Source: Planctomycetaceae bacterium (lineage in GTDB: Bacteria > Planctomycetota > Planctomycetia > Pirellulales > Pirellulaceae). Taken from it: a stretch of 26,363 bases of DNA. Each line of letters starts with the position of its first letter. Position 1 is the first letter of the stretch. The stretch covers positions 1-26,363 of the forward strand of contig DNWZ01000361.1 of NCBI GenBank assembly GCA_003506095.1, given 5' to 3'. The translations under genes and the position numbers were made by a program. Positions 1-7,536 of the stretch are shown here, piece by piece. A model generated the notes under the pieces. The model was not told the origin of the DNA. It saw only the letters and a program-made list of their open reading frames with translations, and made no database searches.

Positions 1-410
1 TGCCCAGCATCTGTCGCAAGACCGATCAACCCTCAGCCGCATTGGTCAAGGATTTAAAGCAGCGTGGAATGCTCGATTCGACCATCGTTCATTGGGGCGG
101 CGAAATCGGCCGTCTGCCGGTAACAGAAAACGATAGTGGCGAAGCGGCCAAAGCGGGGCGAGATCACAATGGCCAAGGCTTTAGTATCTGGATGGCTGGA
201 GGTGGCATCAAAGGCGGCATGGCCTTTGGGGAAACCGATGAGTTTGGGCATAAGGCGGTAACAAACATTGTCACGCCAAACGATTACCAGGCCACCCTGA
301 TGCATCAGTTCGGTATCGATCACAAACAATTGACTTACAAGCACAACGGCCAGGAACAAGAGATCACCAACAGCCGTGAAGCAAGAGTTGTCAAAGAGAT
401 TCTCGCGTGA
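1..410 (+). CDS. DUF1501 domain protein, C-terminal fragment (5' end outside window)
   Basis: The frame is open from the left edge (first whole codon at 3) to TGA at 408-410, so about 136 C-terminal residues are visible. Typical DUF1501 blocks appear in order: DQPSAALVKDLKQRGMLD, then a WGGEIGRLPV block, GRDHNGQGFSIWMAGGG, TDEFGHKAV, a YQATLMHQFGID block, and a tail ending KEILA. DUF1501 proteins are sulfatase/phosphatase-fold proteins, abundant in planctomycetes and often Tat-exported and paired with DUF1553/PSD1 cytochrome genes. The N-terminus and any such partner are outside the window, so the signal peptide cannot be checked. A TTG at 42 could be mistaken for a start, but homology clearly continues upstream of it. 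The substrate is unknown. Confidence 0.9.
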   Translation, partial: PSICRKTDQPSAALVKDLKQRGMLDSTIVHWGGEIGRLPVTENDSGEAAKAGRDHNGQGFSIWMAGGGIKGGMAFGETDEFGHKAVTNIVTPNDYQATLMHQFGIDHKQLTYKHNGQEQEITNSREARVVKEILA

Positions 411-451
411 TGCGATTGTAAGAATGAACGTTGGTTTGTAGACGCACGCTC

Positions 452-471
452 GGGCCTGATTCCGCAGGCCC
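452..471. terminator. Hairpin between convergent genes, possible bidirectional terminator
   Basis: GGGCCTG (452-458) and CAGGCCC (465-471) are perfect complements around a 6-nt loop. The hairpin sits in the 135-bp gap between the convergent DUF1501 and protease genes. A second perfect palindrome, TCAACGA-A-TCGTTGA, follows at 474-488. No T-run follows on either strand, so classical Rho-independent termination is not shown. The assignment rests on position and pairing only. Confidence 0.35.
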
Positions 472-545
472 CGTCAACGAATCGTTGAACGGCTGAGCAA
501 TTTGTAACTAGCTCGGCCGCAAACGAAAGGTTGTAAACCAGCGTT

Positions 546-2042
546 TTACTCGGCGGCGGATGACTTTGCGACCCTGTGGAAAAGTTTGTCCGGGGTCACC
601 GGGGCCAATTCTGCGTCACCCACAGCGGTCAAGAACTCGAGCATTTCCTGCCCTTCATCTTCATAGAACTCGATCCGAATCGGGTGCAGCCCTGCTTGCA
701 AGTCGACCCAGTTGGTGCGAAGAATCGGCGAATGATTTCCGCCGTTGTCGACAACCAGCTTGTCGTGAATGAAAAGCTTCGATCCGTCATCCGAACGAAG
801 CCCCACGCGATAGATCCCATCTTGATCAACTCTCAATAACCCTTCGAACACCAATTCATAATGGTCTTCCTGGGTCACATGAGAAGGTTTTGCTTGGACG
901 GTTTCGATAACGACTGGGGCACCCGTCGGTTTGAATGCGTCATCGAGCGGATTGGCGATTTGAGGATCATACGGGGCGAACTGACACACGAGTCCGGCGA
1001 CCGGCGATTCCACTTCAATCCCCTTCTGCCCCACGCGATCGGCAAGCGTGATCGAAACATCCACCGATTGATCGCCTCGCTCGAGTCCCAACGTCATTTT
1101 GTTTCCCGGGCGCCAATCGTATCGCGAGAACTCCCAATCGATCGCGTCACGAAGCTCGCGACCGTCGACGGATACGATTGTGTCGCCGACCTGAATCCCA
1201 GCCTCGAAAGCTGGTGATTTTTCTTCGATTTGCGTTACCTTGACCAGCGATAATTGTGGATCGATGGTGATGCCGCTGGTATATCGATGCCGCATTTCAC
1301 TGTTGAGTATCGAGGCAATCGAGTGGCGAACCGTTTTCATAGGCAACGCAAAATGGATGCCTTGTTCGGTCCGAATCCCACTGACGGTCAAACCGATTTG
1401 CTGGCCCAATAAGTTAATGACCGCACCACCGGAGTTTCCGGGATTGCTTGCGGCATCAAATTGCAACAATTCATCAAACGCTGTTGACGATTGCAAGGAA
1501 ATCGCCAGCGGATTGACCGCAGTGAAGGCGACTGCAGAGACAATCCCTTGGGTAACAACAATTCCTCGACCACCGGGGCTGCCGATATTCAGGATGCTTT
1601 CGCCCGTACGCACTTCGTCATGGATTCCTAAACTGACAAAATCCAGCGGCATCGCAGCACGCGGATAATCGGGCGCTCCCGGACGGCTGAATGCGGGCCC
1701 GCCCAGCTTTAGGATTGCGACATCAAACTCTGGCATCGTGCCAACCAATTCGGCGTTCAACGGCGGGCGACCGCCAAGCAAAACGATATGGTTTGTCATC
1801 GTTACATGCTTTGCCGTTAACACATAACCACGTGGATCGATCACGCAGCCGCTGCCGGTCCCTTGTATCTGTTTTCCAAACGCATAGACGGCACCAATCG
1901 CTGGTTGGACCTTCTCGACCGCGACCACCGCCGCAGTTCGGCGAATATCGGCTGCGGCATCTTCCGCGCGACTCACAACCGTTTGTAAATCACATAAACC
2001 AATCGACAAACAGGCGAGAATTAAGACAAGAGTTCTGTTCAT
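546..2042 (-). CDS. Secreted HtrA/DegP-like trypsin-fold serine protease with PDZ and PA14 domains
   Basis: This 498-residue protein has an N-terminal signal sequence (hydrophobic stretch 3-17). The S1C/trypsin-like domain (about 40-245) carries a catalytic triad that can be read as His79 in TAKHV, Asp107 in EFDVAILKL and Ser204 in GNSGGA. A PDZ domain (about 255-335) contains SPAFEAGIQVGDTIVSVDG. The C-terminal domain (about 345-475) resembles PA14: it contains YRVGLRSDDGSKLFIHDKLV and HPIRIEFYEDEG. HtrA proteases degrade or refold damaged envelope proteins; PA14 is usually a carbohydrate- or surface-binding module. It is probably a periplasmic or surface quality-control protease tethered to glycan, though the target is not known. 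The ATG at 2042 lies 15 bp after the MFS gene, so co-transcription is likely. No strong Shine-Dalgarno sequence is seen. Confidence 0.9.
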   Translation of the reverse strand: MNRTLVLILACLSIGLCDLQTVVSRAEDAAADIRRTAAVVAVEKVQPAIGAVYAFGKQIQGTGSGCVIDPRGYVLTAKHVTMTNHIVLLGGRPPLNAELVGTMPEFDVAILKLGGPAFSRPGAPDYPRAAMPLDFVSLGIHDEVRTGESILNIGSPGGRGIVVTQGIVSAVAFTAVNPLAISLQSSTAFDELLQFDAASNPGNSGGAVINLLGQQIGLTVSGIRTEQGIHFALPMKTVRHSIASILNSEMRHRYTSGITIDPQLSLVKVTQIEEKSPAFEAGIQVGDTIVSVDGRELRDAIDWEFSRYDWRPGNKMTLGLERGDQSVDVSITLADRVGQKGIEVESPVAGLVCQFAPYDPQIANPLDDAFKPTGAPVVIETVQAKPSHVTQEDHYELVFEGLLRVDQDGIYRVGLRSDDGSKLFIHDKLVVDNGGNHSPILRTNWVDLQAGLHPIRIEFYEDEGQEMLEFLTAVGDAELAPVTPDKLFHRVAKSSAAE

Positions 2043-2057
2043 TGTAGAAGATGGGGT

Positions 2058-3494
2058 TTAAGCAGACGCCTGAACGACAGGTTCGGCCAGTTCGTCGACA
2101 ATGTGATTTTTGGGCCAAAACAGCGTAACTATACAAACTACAAATAGGCTTGCCGATGCCGCAGCGAGCGCAAATGTGGGCGATTGCATCGCGGCGACTT
2201 TCCCCCAAACCATCGATCCGGCCGCCATCGCCATTGCCATCGCGGACAGGTAACACGACATCCCGCGCGCGCGCATTTCATCGGGCAAGGCCATTTGTGC
2301 CGTTGCGTTTAAAGTTGTCAGCACTGCCATCCAGCCGGTGCCAACGACCAACGCAGCAAGAATTGCTGGTCCGCGATACGGCGTGGCCGCCATAATCGCC
2401 AGACCCACGGCATAAGCCAACATCGCCGCCACAAGCGTCAGGTCGACACCCAAATGAGTCCGCAAACGAGGCAACCAAACCGCTGCCAAAACCGCGCCTA
2501 AGCCGATCGCGCCGACCAAATAGCCGTAACCGCGGGCGTCCCAAGCGAGTTGTCCCCGGGCGACCAGCGGCAACAACGCCCACAGCGAACTGGCTGGCAA
2601 CACGAACAATCCGACTCGAACCAACACTCCACGCATCTCCCCCCGCGACGTCACCATCACCAATCCGGCACGCATCGATTGGAAAAACGTGTCGCTGGGC
2701 GATGGCGTCACGCGCGTTCGCTTCCAAAAAAACACCGCCAACAGCACCACACCGAACGACAATGCGTTGACACCAAACGCAGCCCAAGTGCCGATTCCCG
2801 CGATCAATAACCCACCGACGGCAGGGCCGACGCTGCGTGCGAGATTAAAACTGACGCTGCCCAGCGCGATCGCTTGTGGTAAATGCTTTCGCGAAACGAT
2901 TTCCGGGATCGACGCTTGCCAAGTCGGCACGTGCAATACGACACCTAGCCCCATCATGATGGTCAAAATCAATAACCCAACTGGCGTGATCCGTTCCAGA
3001 TAAGTCAACATCGCTGCGGTGGCCGCAATCGCCATCAACCAGCACTGGACGATCAGCATCATTTTCCGGCGATCGACGCGATCCGAAAGCGCTCCGGCCG
3101 GTACCGCCAACAGCACGATCGGCAATGCCGTCGCCGCCCGTACCGCGGAAACCATTTGCGGCGACCCGTCCAAAGTCGACATCAACCAACCGGCGCCGAT
3201 CTCGTGAACCCAGGTTCCCGTGTTGGAAAATAGTGACGCGATCCAAAACATTCGGTAGGTCGGCAGGGCCAACGGGGCAAAAGGCCCAGCCGGTTTTTCA
3301 GCATCACCCTCGGGCCCAATCAACGCGTCCGGTGGATTGGCATCAACGAGGTCGCCGTCAGACCGTGCAACGCTCTCCGGCGCAACCGCTAGGTCATCCG
3401 CCGGGGATCGATTCGGTTTGCGAGCGGATGTCGAAGGCAAAATGTCCACATCAATGTTCGGGCCAAGAACGCTGCCGACGCGACTCCAGTCCAA
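2058..3494 (-). CDS. MFS transporter of the EntS/MFS_3 type
   Basis: This protein of up to 478 residues is an inner-membrane major facilitator family member. From about residue 79 (TYRMFWIASLFSNTGTW) it has the hydrophobic pattern of a 12-helix MFS protein. The conserved loop ALSDRVDRRKMM (135-146) follows the second helix, and NLARSVGPAVGGLL lies at about 217-230. These blocks match the MFS_3 family, which includes the enterobactin exporter EntS; the substrate here cannot be read. The first 75 residues are polar, Pro/Asp-rich and probably disordered, which is unusual for the family. The outermost start is TTG at 3494. No ATG occurs before the first membrane helix, and a GTG at about 3449 is an alternative. 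It is probably the first gene of a two-gene unit with the protease. Confidence 0.85.
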   Translation of the reverse strand: MDWSRVGSVLGPNIDVDILPSTSARKPNRSPADDLAVAPESVARSDGDLVDANPPDALIGPEGDAEKPAGPFAPLALPTYRMFWIASLFSNTGTWVHEIGAGWLMSTLDGSPQMVSAVRAATALPIVLLAVPAGALSDRVDRRKMMLIVQCWLMAIAATAAMLTYLERITPVGLLILTIMMGLGVVLHVPTWQASIPEIVSRKHLPQAIALGSVSFNLARSVGPAVGGLLIAGIGTWAAFGVNALSFGVVLLAVFFWKRTRVTPSPSDTFFQSMRAGLVMVTSRGEMRGVLVRVGLFVLPASSLWALLPLVARGQLAWDARGYGYLVGAIGLGAVLAAVWLPRLRTHLGVDLTLVAAMLAYAVGLAIMAATPYRGPAILAALVVGTGWMAVLTTLNATAQMALPDEMRARGMSCYLSAMAMAMAAGSMVWGKVAAMQSPTFALAAASASLFVVCIVTLFWPKNHIVDELAEPVVQASA

Positions 3495-3502
3495 AAAGAC
3501 GC

Positions 3503-3515
3503 GTATAGTTTATAC
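3503..3515 (-). promoter_or_regulatory. AT-rich palindrome at the MFS gene start, possible -10 or operator
   Basis: GTATAGTTTATAC is a 5-3-5 palindrome (GTATA/TATAC) ending 9 bp before the TTG start of the MFS gene. On the minus strand it contains TATAAA and TATAC elements that could serve as a -10 box. If so, transcription would begin at or inside the annotated start, implying a leaderless mRNA or a downstream start. No matching -35 was assigned. Confidence 0.3.
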
Positions 3516-3637
3516 CGTAGTCGCCCGGCCAGCGGTTCGTCATGCCCCTAGCCGTTTCCTACAGCGATTTCCGCCAAATGTCGGTTGTTGCCGAAACGAC
3601 AGTTTGGCGTGAGGGCTTCATTACCGCAGAACAAAAG

Positions 3638-3666
3638 TCTCTCGCGGAGGCACAAAGGCACTGAGG
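3638..3666 (+). repeat. Short purine-rich element resembling a dispersed planctomycete repeat
   Basis: The stretch reads TCTCTCGCGGAGGCACAAAG followed by GCACTGAGG, in the 208-bp gap between the PcfJ gene end and the MFS gene start. From memory, similar CGGAGGCACAAAGGCACAGAG strings recur in intergenic DNA of planctomycetes and verrucomicrobia. Only one copy is visible here, so its repeat status is an inference. The rest of the gap (3516-3637 and 3667-3702) shows nothing else recognisable. Confidence 0.3.
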
Positions 3667-3702
3667 TTGACATCGTGATTGTCTGGATGTCGGTATCGGC
3701 GA

Positions 3703-5196
3703 TCAAACATGTGACGCGAAACTCAACCTTTGCCCGCTGGCCCATCGCAGCACCACCTGTCGCTCCTTCGCCGTTGCCAAGCGGTTGTAGCGTCCTCGAA
3801 CTTGCCAAATCAATCGATAGGAGTTCTTTACCTCGATGGTCAACAGTTTTTCTGTCCCGCTGAACGACTCGACTTCCAGCGTCCAGATCGAGCATTCCCC
3901 TCGCGCGCACGATGTCGCGTAGGTCGCCACGCAATGCTTCATCTGTTTTCCTTCGGTCGACAAGTCCTTGCTGGACAACAATTCGCGAATCGTCCAAACC
4001 TTATAATTGTGTCCTTCCAGCGACCCTTCTTCAAACATACCGTCACCAAAACCGCTGCGGTTCCAATTCACGATCCGCTGGTTCGACTGGCGAGTCAATT
4101 GGCGGTGCCACGCCTCGACCTGTTGCAACAACGCCAGCGGCGATCGACCCTTCATCTGAAGGTTCGGTTGCGGTGCCACATACACTTCTTTTCCGCCAAC
4201 CATCTCGCGACGAACAACAAACTTTTGATCGTGTAAGTAATCGACGACCGGTCCGACTTGAGCGCGATCGAGCATTGGGTTTGCGATGAACCACCGGATC
4301 ACGGTGATCCAAAAATCATCATGCTCGAAGTGTTCGCCCAATCGCGTCCCGAAGATCGCTCGCGCAAGCGGCTCGTCGCCCCCAAGAGCAATCACCTGGC
4401 CCCAGCGAATCGCTTGCGAAATCGTCACGTCATCGGGCGCATGCATAAAATGATGAGCCATCTTTTTTGTATATTCGATCGGCAGATCGAAGGTGCGAAT
4501 ACTTTGCCCATAAGCGACTCGCAAATACCATCGTCGAAATTGAGTCGCTTCGATACTGCGACCGACAAACCAAGCCGAATCGAAGAACGACGGCATGTCG
4601 TAGTGGGCGAACAGATGGCGCACCAGCGATGCGAACTGGCGCCGCAAATTATGAGATCGCGGCCGCCAGGATTCGACGTCTCGCTGCCAAGCATTCTGAT
4701 GCACAGCGATCATGATCAACGCTTCGATGTAAGTATTTCCGGCGGCATGCCCTAATGCCGGGATGACTGGATTGGCGTCGAACAGTTTTGCATGACACCG
4801 CAATAAATGCCGCAGCAGCGTCGTCAGCGCCTGTCGCTTCACCGCAGGTTCGCCATACCGCTCTTGATTACCCGACACGGCATCTCGCAACAATCGCAAT
4901 TCCGGTTGGGAGACATCTTCCGCGCGAGCGGTGCCGGCACAGATATCCGCAATCACGTCACCTAGCCCACGCTTGGCTCGCTTGACACGAACGATTTGCT
5001 TTCGGACAGCAACATCTTGGGCGAAACGCAATTCTTCGCGACGTTGCTTGACTGTCTTGATCAGTTTATCACTAAAACCATTATCCGAACACCATTTTTG
5101 ATAGGCATCGGGCGATGCGAGCCCAAGGTCGCTGATATGGCGCAGCGACTGCTGGTGCTGCACTTCGGCGTCTAGATCACTTTTCTTTTGTCGCAT
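3703..5196 (-). CDS. PcfJ-domain protein
   Basis: This 497-residue, basic, apparently cytosolic protein has no signal peptide or membrane segment. The C-terminal part (about 405-490) matches the PcfJ family: LSTEGKQMKHCVATYA, then ARGECSIWTLEV, LLTIEVK, and IWQVRGRYNRLATAKE. The conserved MKHCV...Y...C core is present (Cys422, Tyr426, Cys430). The first 400 residues are helix-rich and unassigned, with a basic stretch at 45-77. PcfJ was named from the pheromone-responsive conjugative plasmid pCF10, but many members are chromosomal and of unknown function. No conjugation, relaxase or phage gene lies nearby, so the plasmid link should not be carried over. The ATG at 5196 has no clear Shine-Dalgarno. 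The gene has its own 169-bp upstream gap and is probably monocistronic. Confidence 0.8.
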   Translation of the reverse strand: MRQKKSDLDAEVQHQQSLRHISDLGLASPDAYQKWCSDNGFSDKLIKTVKQRREELRFAQDVAVRKQIVRVKRAKRGLGDVIADICAGTARAEDVSQPELRLLRDAVSGNQERYGEPAVKRQALTTLLRHLLRCHAKLFDANPVIPALGHAAGNTYIEALIMIAVHQNAWQRDVESWRPRSHNLRRQFASLVRHLFAHYDMPSFFDSAWFVGRSIEATQFRRWYLRVAYGQSIRTFDLPIEYTKKMAHHFMHAPDDVTISQAIRWGQVIALGGDEPLARAIFGTRLGEHFEHDDFWITVIRWFIANPMLDRAQVGPVVDYLHDQKFVVRREMVGGKEVYVAPQPNLQMKGRSPLALLQQVEAWHRQLTRQSNQRIVNWNRSGFGDGMFEEGSLEGHNYKVWTIRELLSSKDLSTEGKQMKHCVATYATSCARGECSIWTLEVESFSGTEKLLTIEVKNSYRLIWQVRGRYNRLATAKERQVVLRWASGQRLSFASHV

Positions 5197-5365
5197 GGTG
5201 GAATCGAGCAGGGGCGTGAATAGGTGTCATGAGCGATCTGCGAAAAGGGTGATAAGACATTGGACGCCAGTGCATGAGTTATAAGTTTTGTTTCATTTCA
5301 CCTATCCCGTCCGTGCGGCAGAGGTAGATGCCTAGGAATCTAGAGACCGGTCGATTGAACCAGGT

Positions 5366-6184
5366 TCACACGCTTCGGGCGCGTATCAGTTCGTAGATCG
5401 CGATCGCGCCGGCGACGGATACGTTTAAAGAATCGATTCCCAGTGCCATGGGAATCTGAGCGCGTACGGTACAAGCCGCTTGAATGCTTGCGGGCAATCC
5501 GTCGCCTTCGTTGCCCATCAAGATCAACTTTGGTCGCGACGCGAAATCGGGATGCCCAGTCACCTGGCCCATCGACACCGAATCATCGCTCAGCGTTGTC
5601 GCAACGGTAAACCAAGCACACTTGCGTTCGTTCTCTTGCAGCCACTGATCGGGCGATTCCCAGTCGTAGAAACGCATCTTCAGAGCCGCCCCCATGCTGA
5701 CCCGCAACACACGACGGCATAACGGATCCACGCTCTGGCGATTCAAAATTAAGCGGTCAATGCCGAACGCAGCAGCGGTGCGAATCAGACTGCCCAGATT
5801 CTCCAGATCATTTACCGACACGGTCGCCAAAGCGATCTGGCTCGGTTCAGTCTCCTCTAACAACCGCAGTGATGATTCAAACGCGATTCGCCGTCCGCAC
5901 GCGAGCAACCCGCGATGGAAATTGAACCCCGCGACTTCTTGAATCAATTCGGCAGAAACGATCAAAATCGGCGTCTCGGGTTTTACCAGCTGAGCTACCC
6001 AATCGACCCGTTTCGGCTCAGCCAGAATCGAGACGGTTTCATAGTCGCTGGCTAGCAATCGCTGGACGACCAATTTGCCTTCGGCGATGAACAGGTCGCC
6101 TCGGCGGCGAACATCCTCGCTTTTTAGGTCGCGGTAGGGATCCAGTCGCGGGTCGCTCGGGTCAGAAAGCGGGATAATGTTCAT
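5366..6184 (-). CDS. SpoU/TrmH-family RNA 2'-O-methyltransferase
   Basis: This 272-residue protein starts at ATG 6184 (MNIIPLSDPS). A 15-residue in-frame extension to 6229 would run into a hairpin and lacks homology, so it was rejected. The N-terminal substrate-binding part (1-100) has the SpoU pattern RRGDLFIAEGKLVVQRLL. The SPOUT knot domain carries motif 1 NDLENLGSLIRTAAAFG (125-141, Arg135), motif 2 LILMGNEGDGLP (220-231, Glu226) and motif 3 IPMALGIDSLNVSVAGAIA (244-262, with Ser252 and Asn254). Members transfer a methyl group from S-adenosylmethionine to a ribose 2'-OH of rRNA or tRNA. The nucleotide modified cannot be deduced. It is divergent from the TIM-barrel gene at 6600. No Shine-Dalgarno is visible. 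Confidence 0.92.
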   Translation of the reverse strand: MNIIPLSDPSDPRLDPYRDLKSEDVRRRGDLFIAEGKLVVQRLLASDYETVSILAEPKRVDWVAQLVKPETPILIVSAELIQEVAGFNFHRGLLACGRRIAFESSLRLLEETEPSQIALATVSVNDLENLGSLIRTAAAFGIDRLILNRQSVDPLCRRVLRVSMGAALKMRFYDWESPDQWLQENERKCAWFTVATTLSDDSVSMGQVTGHPDFASRPKLILMGNEGDGLPASIQAACTVRAQIPMALGIDSLNVSVAGAIAIYELIRARSV

Positions 6185-6210
6185 GGCGCTAATAAGATAG
6201 GCGGAAAGGT

Positions 6211-6242
6211 GGCGGGATGGGACGCCCAAGTCCCATCCCGCC
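6211..6242. repeat. Perfect 13-bp inverted repeat (hairpin) upstream of the RNA methyltransferase
   Basis: GGCGGGATGGGAC (6211-6223) and GTCCCATCCCGCC (6230-6242) pair perfectly around a 6-nt loop GCCCAA. The element begins 26 bp upstream of the methyltransferase ATG and lies in a divergent intergenic region. As RNA it would be a very stable GC-rich stem, in either the leader or the promoter region. It could be a REP-like element, a leader hairpin, or a terminator without a U-tract. Confidence 0.6.
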
Positions 6243-6599
6243 TGATCCTTTTCTCGCGAGGAAAAACTTCGGGCTCTTTAAACGGCATCGATCCCACTCT
6301 TTGCCGCAACCCGATCGCCTTTCCAAACCTCGCGTGGAAGAGACCACCCTGTCTCTTCTCGCCGGCTTAGAAAGGGTATCGGACGATTGTGCCGAAAATA
6401 AGAATAAACCTTTGCAACCGGTGGAAGCACCTGTCCCGAAAGTGCTGGGCGTTCGGTTTGCGTTGACATTAACGACTGTGCGGTTGCAAATGACTGCACT
6501 GAAGAAAATCTGGCTACTTTCGGTTACAATTCTAACGCTGGGCGACGCCGTCCTGCCGCCCGAACCTGCTTTAATCATTCCCAACGGAAAAACCAAAAA
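6243..6599. other. Intergenic region upstream of the TIM-barrel gene
   Basis: This 357-bp stretch lies between the hairpin and the ATG at 6600. Open frames on both strands do not resemble any family and lack support. It probably holds the promoters of the divergent methyltransferase and TIM-barrel genes, but no convincing -35/-10 pair was identified. Confidence 0.5.
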
Positions 6600-7535
6600 A
6601 TGCCTCTAATCTCCTCTCGTCGCGGCTTCTTGACGACCGCCGCCGCCTTGTCGACTGCCGCTTTGGCAGCTGACTCGGCGCGGTTATTCGCCGCTGAATC
6701 CGACGTTCCATTCAAGATCTCGCTCGCCCAGTGGTCGCTGCACCGAACAATCCGCGACGAAAAAAAGCTTGACCATCTCGACTTTGCCAAAGTGGCTCGC
6801 GAAGAATTCGGGATCGAAGCGGTCGAATACGTCAACCAATTCTTCAAGGACAAAGCGAAAGACGAATCGTACTTGTCGGAAATGAAGAAGCGGGCCGAGG
6901 AGTTCGGCGTTAAAAGCTTGTTAATCATGATCGACGGCGAAGGCAACTTAGGTGCCCCCGAAGAGGCGGATCGCGTCAAAACGGTCGACAACCACAAAAA
7001 GTGGGTCGATGCCGCCAAGTTCCTCGGCTGCCATTCGATCCGCGTCAACGCTGGCAGTAGCGGATCGTTCGAAGATCAACAAAAGCTGGCCGCCGATGGG
7101 CTGCGCCGCTTGAGCGAATATGCCGCAAAGTCCGACATGAATATTTTGGTCGAAAACCACGGCGGCCTGAGCAGCAACGGAGCATGGTTGGCCGGTGTGA
7201 TGCGTTTGGTCGCGATGGATAACTGTGGCACCTTGCCCGATTTTGGCAACTTCATGATCAGCCGCGGCGAAAACCCGGTGGAATACGACAAGTACAAAGG
7301 TGTCAAAGAATTGATGCCGTTCGCCAAGGCGGTCAGCGCCAAGACTTATGACTTTGATGAATCGGGCAACGAATCGGCAATCGATTACCCACGCATGATG
7401 AAAATCGTGCTCGACCATGGCTACAGCGGCTATGTCGGTATCGAGTACGAAGGCCGCAGGCTGGGCGAGTTCGAGGGGATCAAGAAAAGCAAGGATTTGC
7501 TCGTCCGTTTGCAGTCGGACTTGAAGAAGTCGTAG
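6600..7535 (+). CDS. Tat-exported sugar phosphate isomerase/epimerase-like TIM barrel
   Basis: This 311-residue protein begins with a twin-arginine signal (SRRGFLTTAAALSTAALA, 6-23), indicating folded export to the periplasm. The rest is an AP-endonuclease-2/xylose-isomerase-like TIM barrel. ISLAQWSLHR opens the barrel, and candidate metal ligands are Glu185 (VENHGG), Asp214 (PDFGN) and a Glu in IEYEG (282 or 284). The usual HxKD-type strand is replaced by AKTYDFD (247-253), a variant that I recall as common in exported planctomycete members. Relatives include hydroxypyruvate isomerase and sugar epimerases; the substrate here is unknown. The ATG at 6600 is preceded by an A-rich stretch rather than a Shine-Dalgarno. 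Its TAG is 1 bp from the convergent pseudogene. Confidence 0.88.
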   Translation: MPLISSRRGFLTTAAALSTAALAADSARLFAAESDVPFKISLAQWSLHRTIRDEKKLDHLDFAKVAREEFGIEAVEYVNQFFKDKAKDESYLSEMKKRAEEFGVKSLLIMIDGEGNLGAPEEADRVKTVDNHKKWVDAAKFLGCHSIRVNAGSSGSFEDQQKLAADGLRRLSEYAAKSDMNILVENHGGLSSNGAWLAGVMRLVAMDNCGTLPDFGNFMISRGENPVEYDKYKGVKELMPFAKAVSAKTYDFDESGNESAIDYPRMMKIVLDHGYSGYVGIEYEGRRLGEFEGIKKSKDLLVRLQSDLKKS

Positions 7536-7536
7536 A

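Noticed and set aside
3703..5196. Interpretation of the PcfJ gene as part of a conjugative plasmid or mobile element
   Set aside because: No relaxase, coupling protein, integrase, tRNA target or flanking repeat is visible nearby.
5366..6229. Longer start for the RNA methyltransferase at 6229
   Set aside because: The extra 15 residues are encoded partly by a hairpin arm and lack family similarity; ATG 6184 begins the conserved protein.
6217..6609. 130-residue plus-strand ORF upstream of the TIM-barrel gene
   Set aside because: It begins inside the 13-bp hairpin, overlaps the true ATG at 6600 in another frame, and shows no family resemblance.
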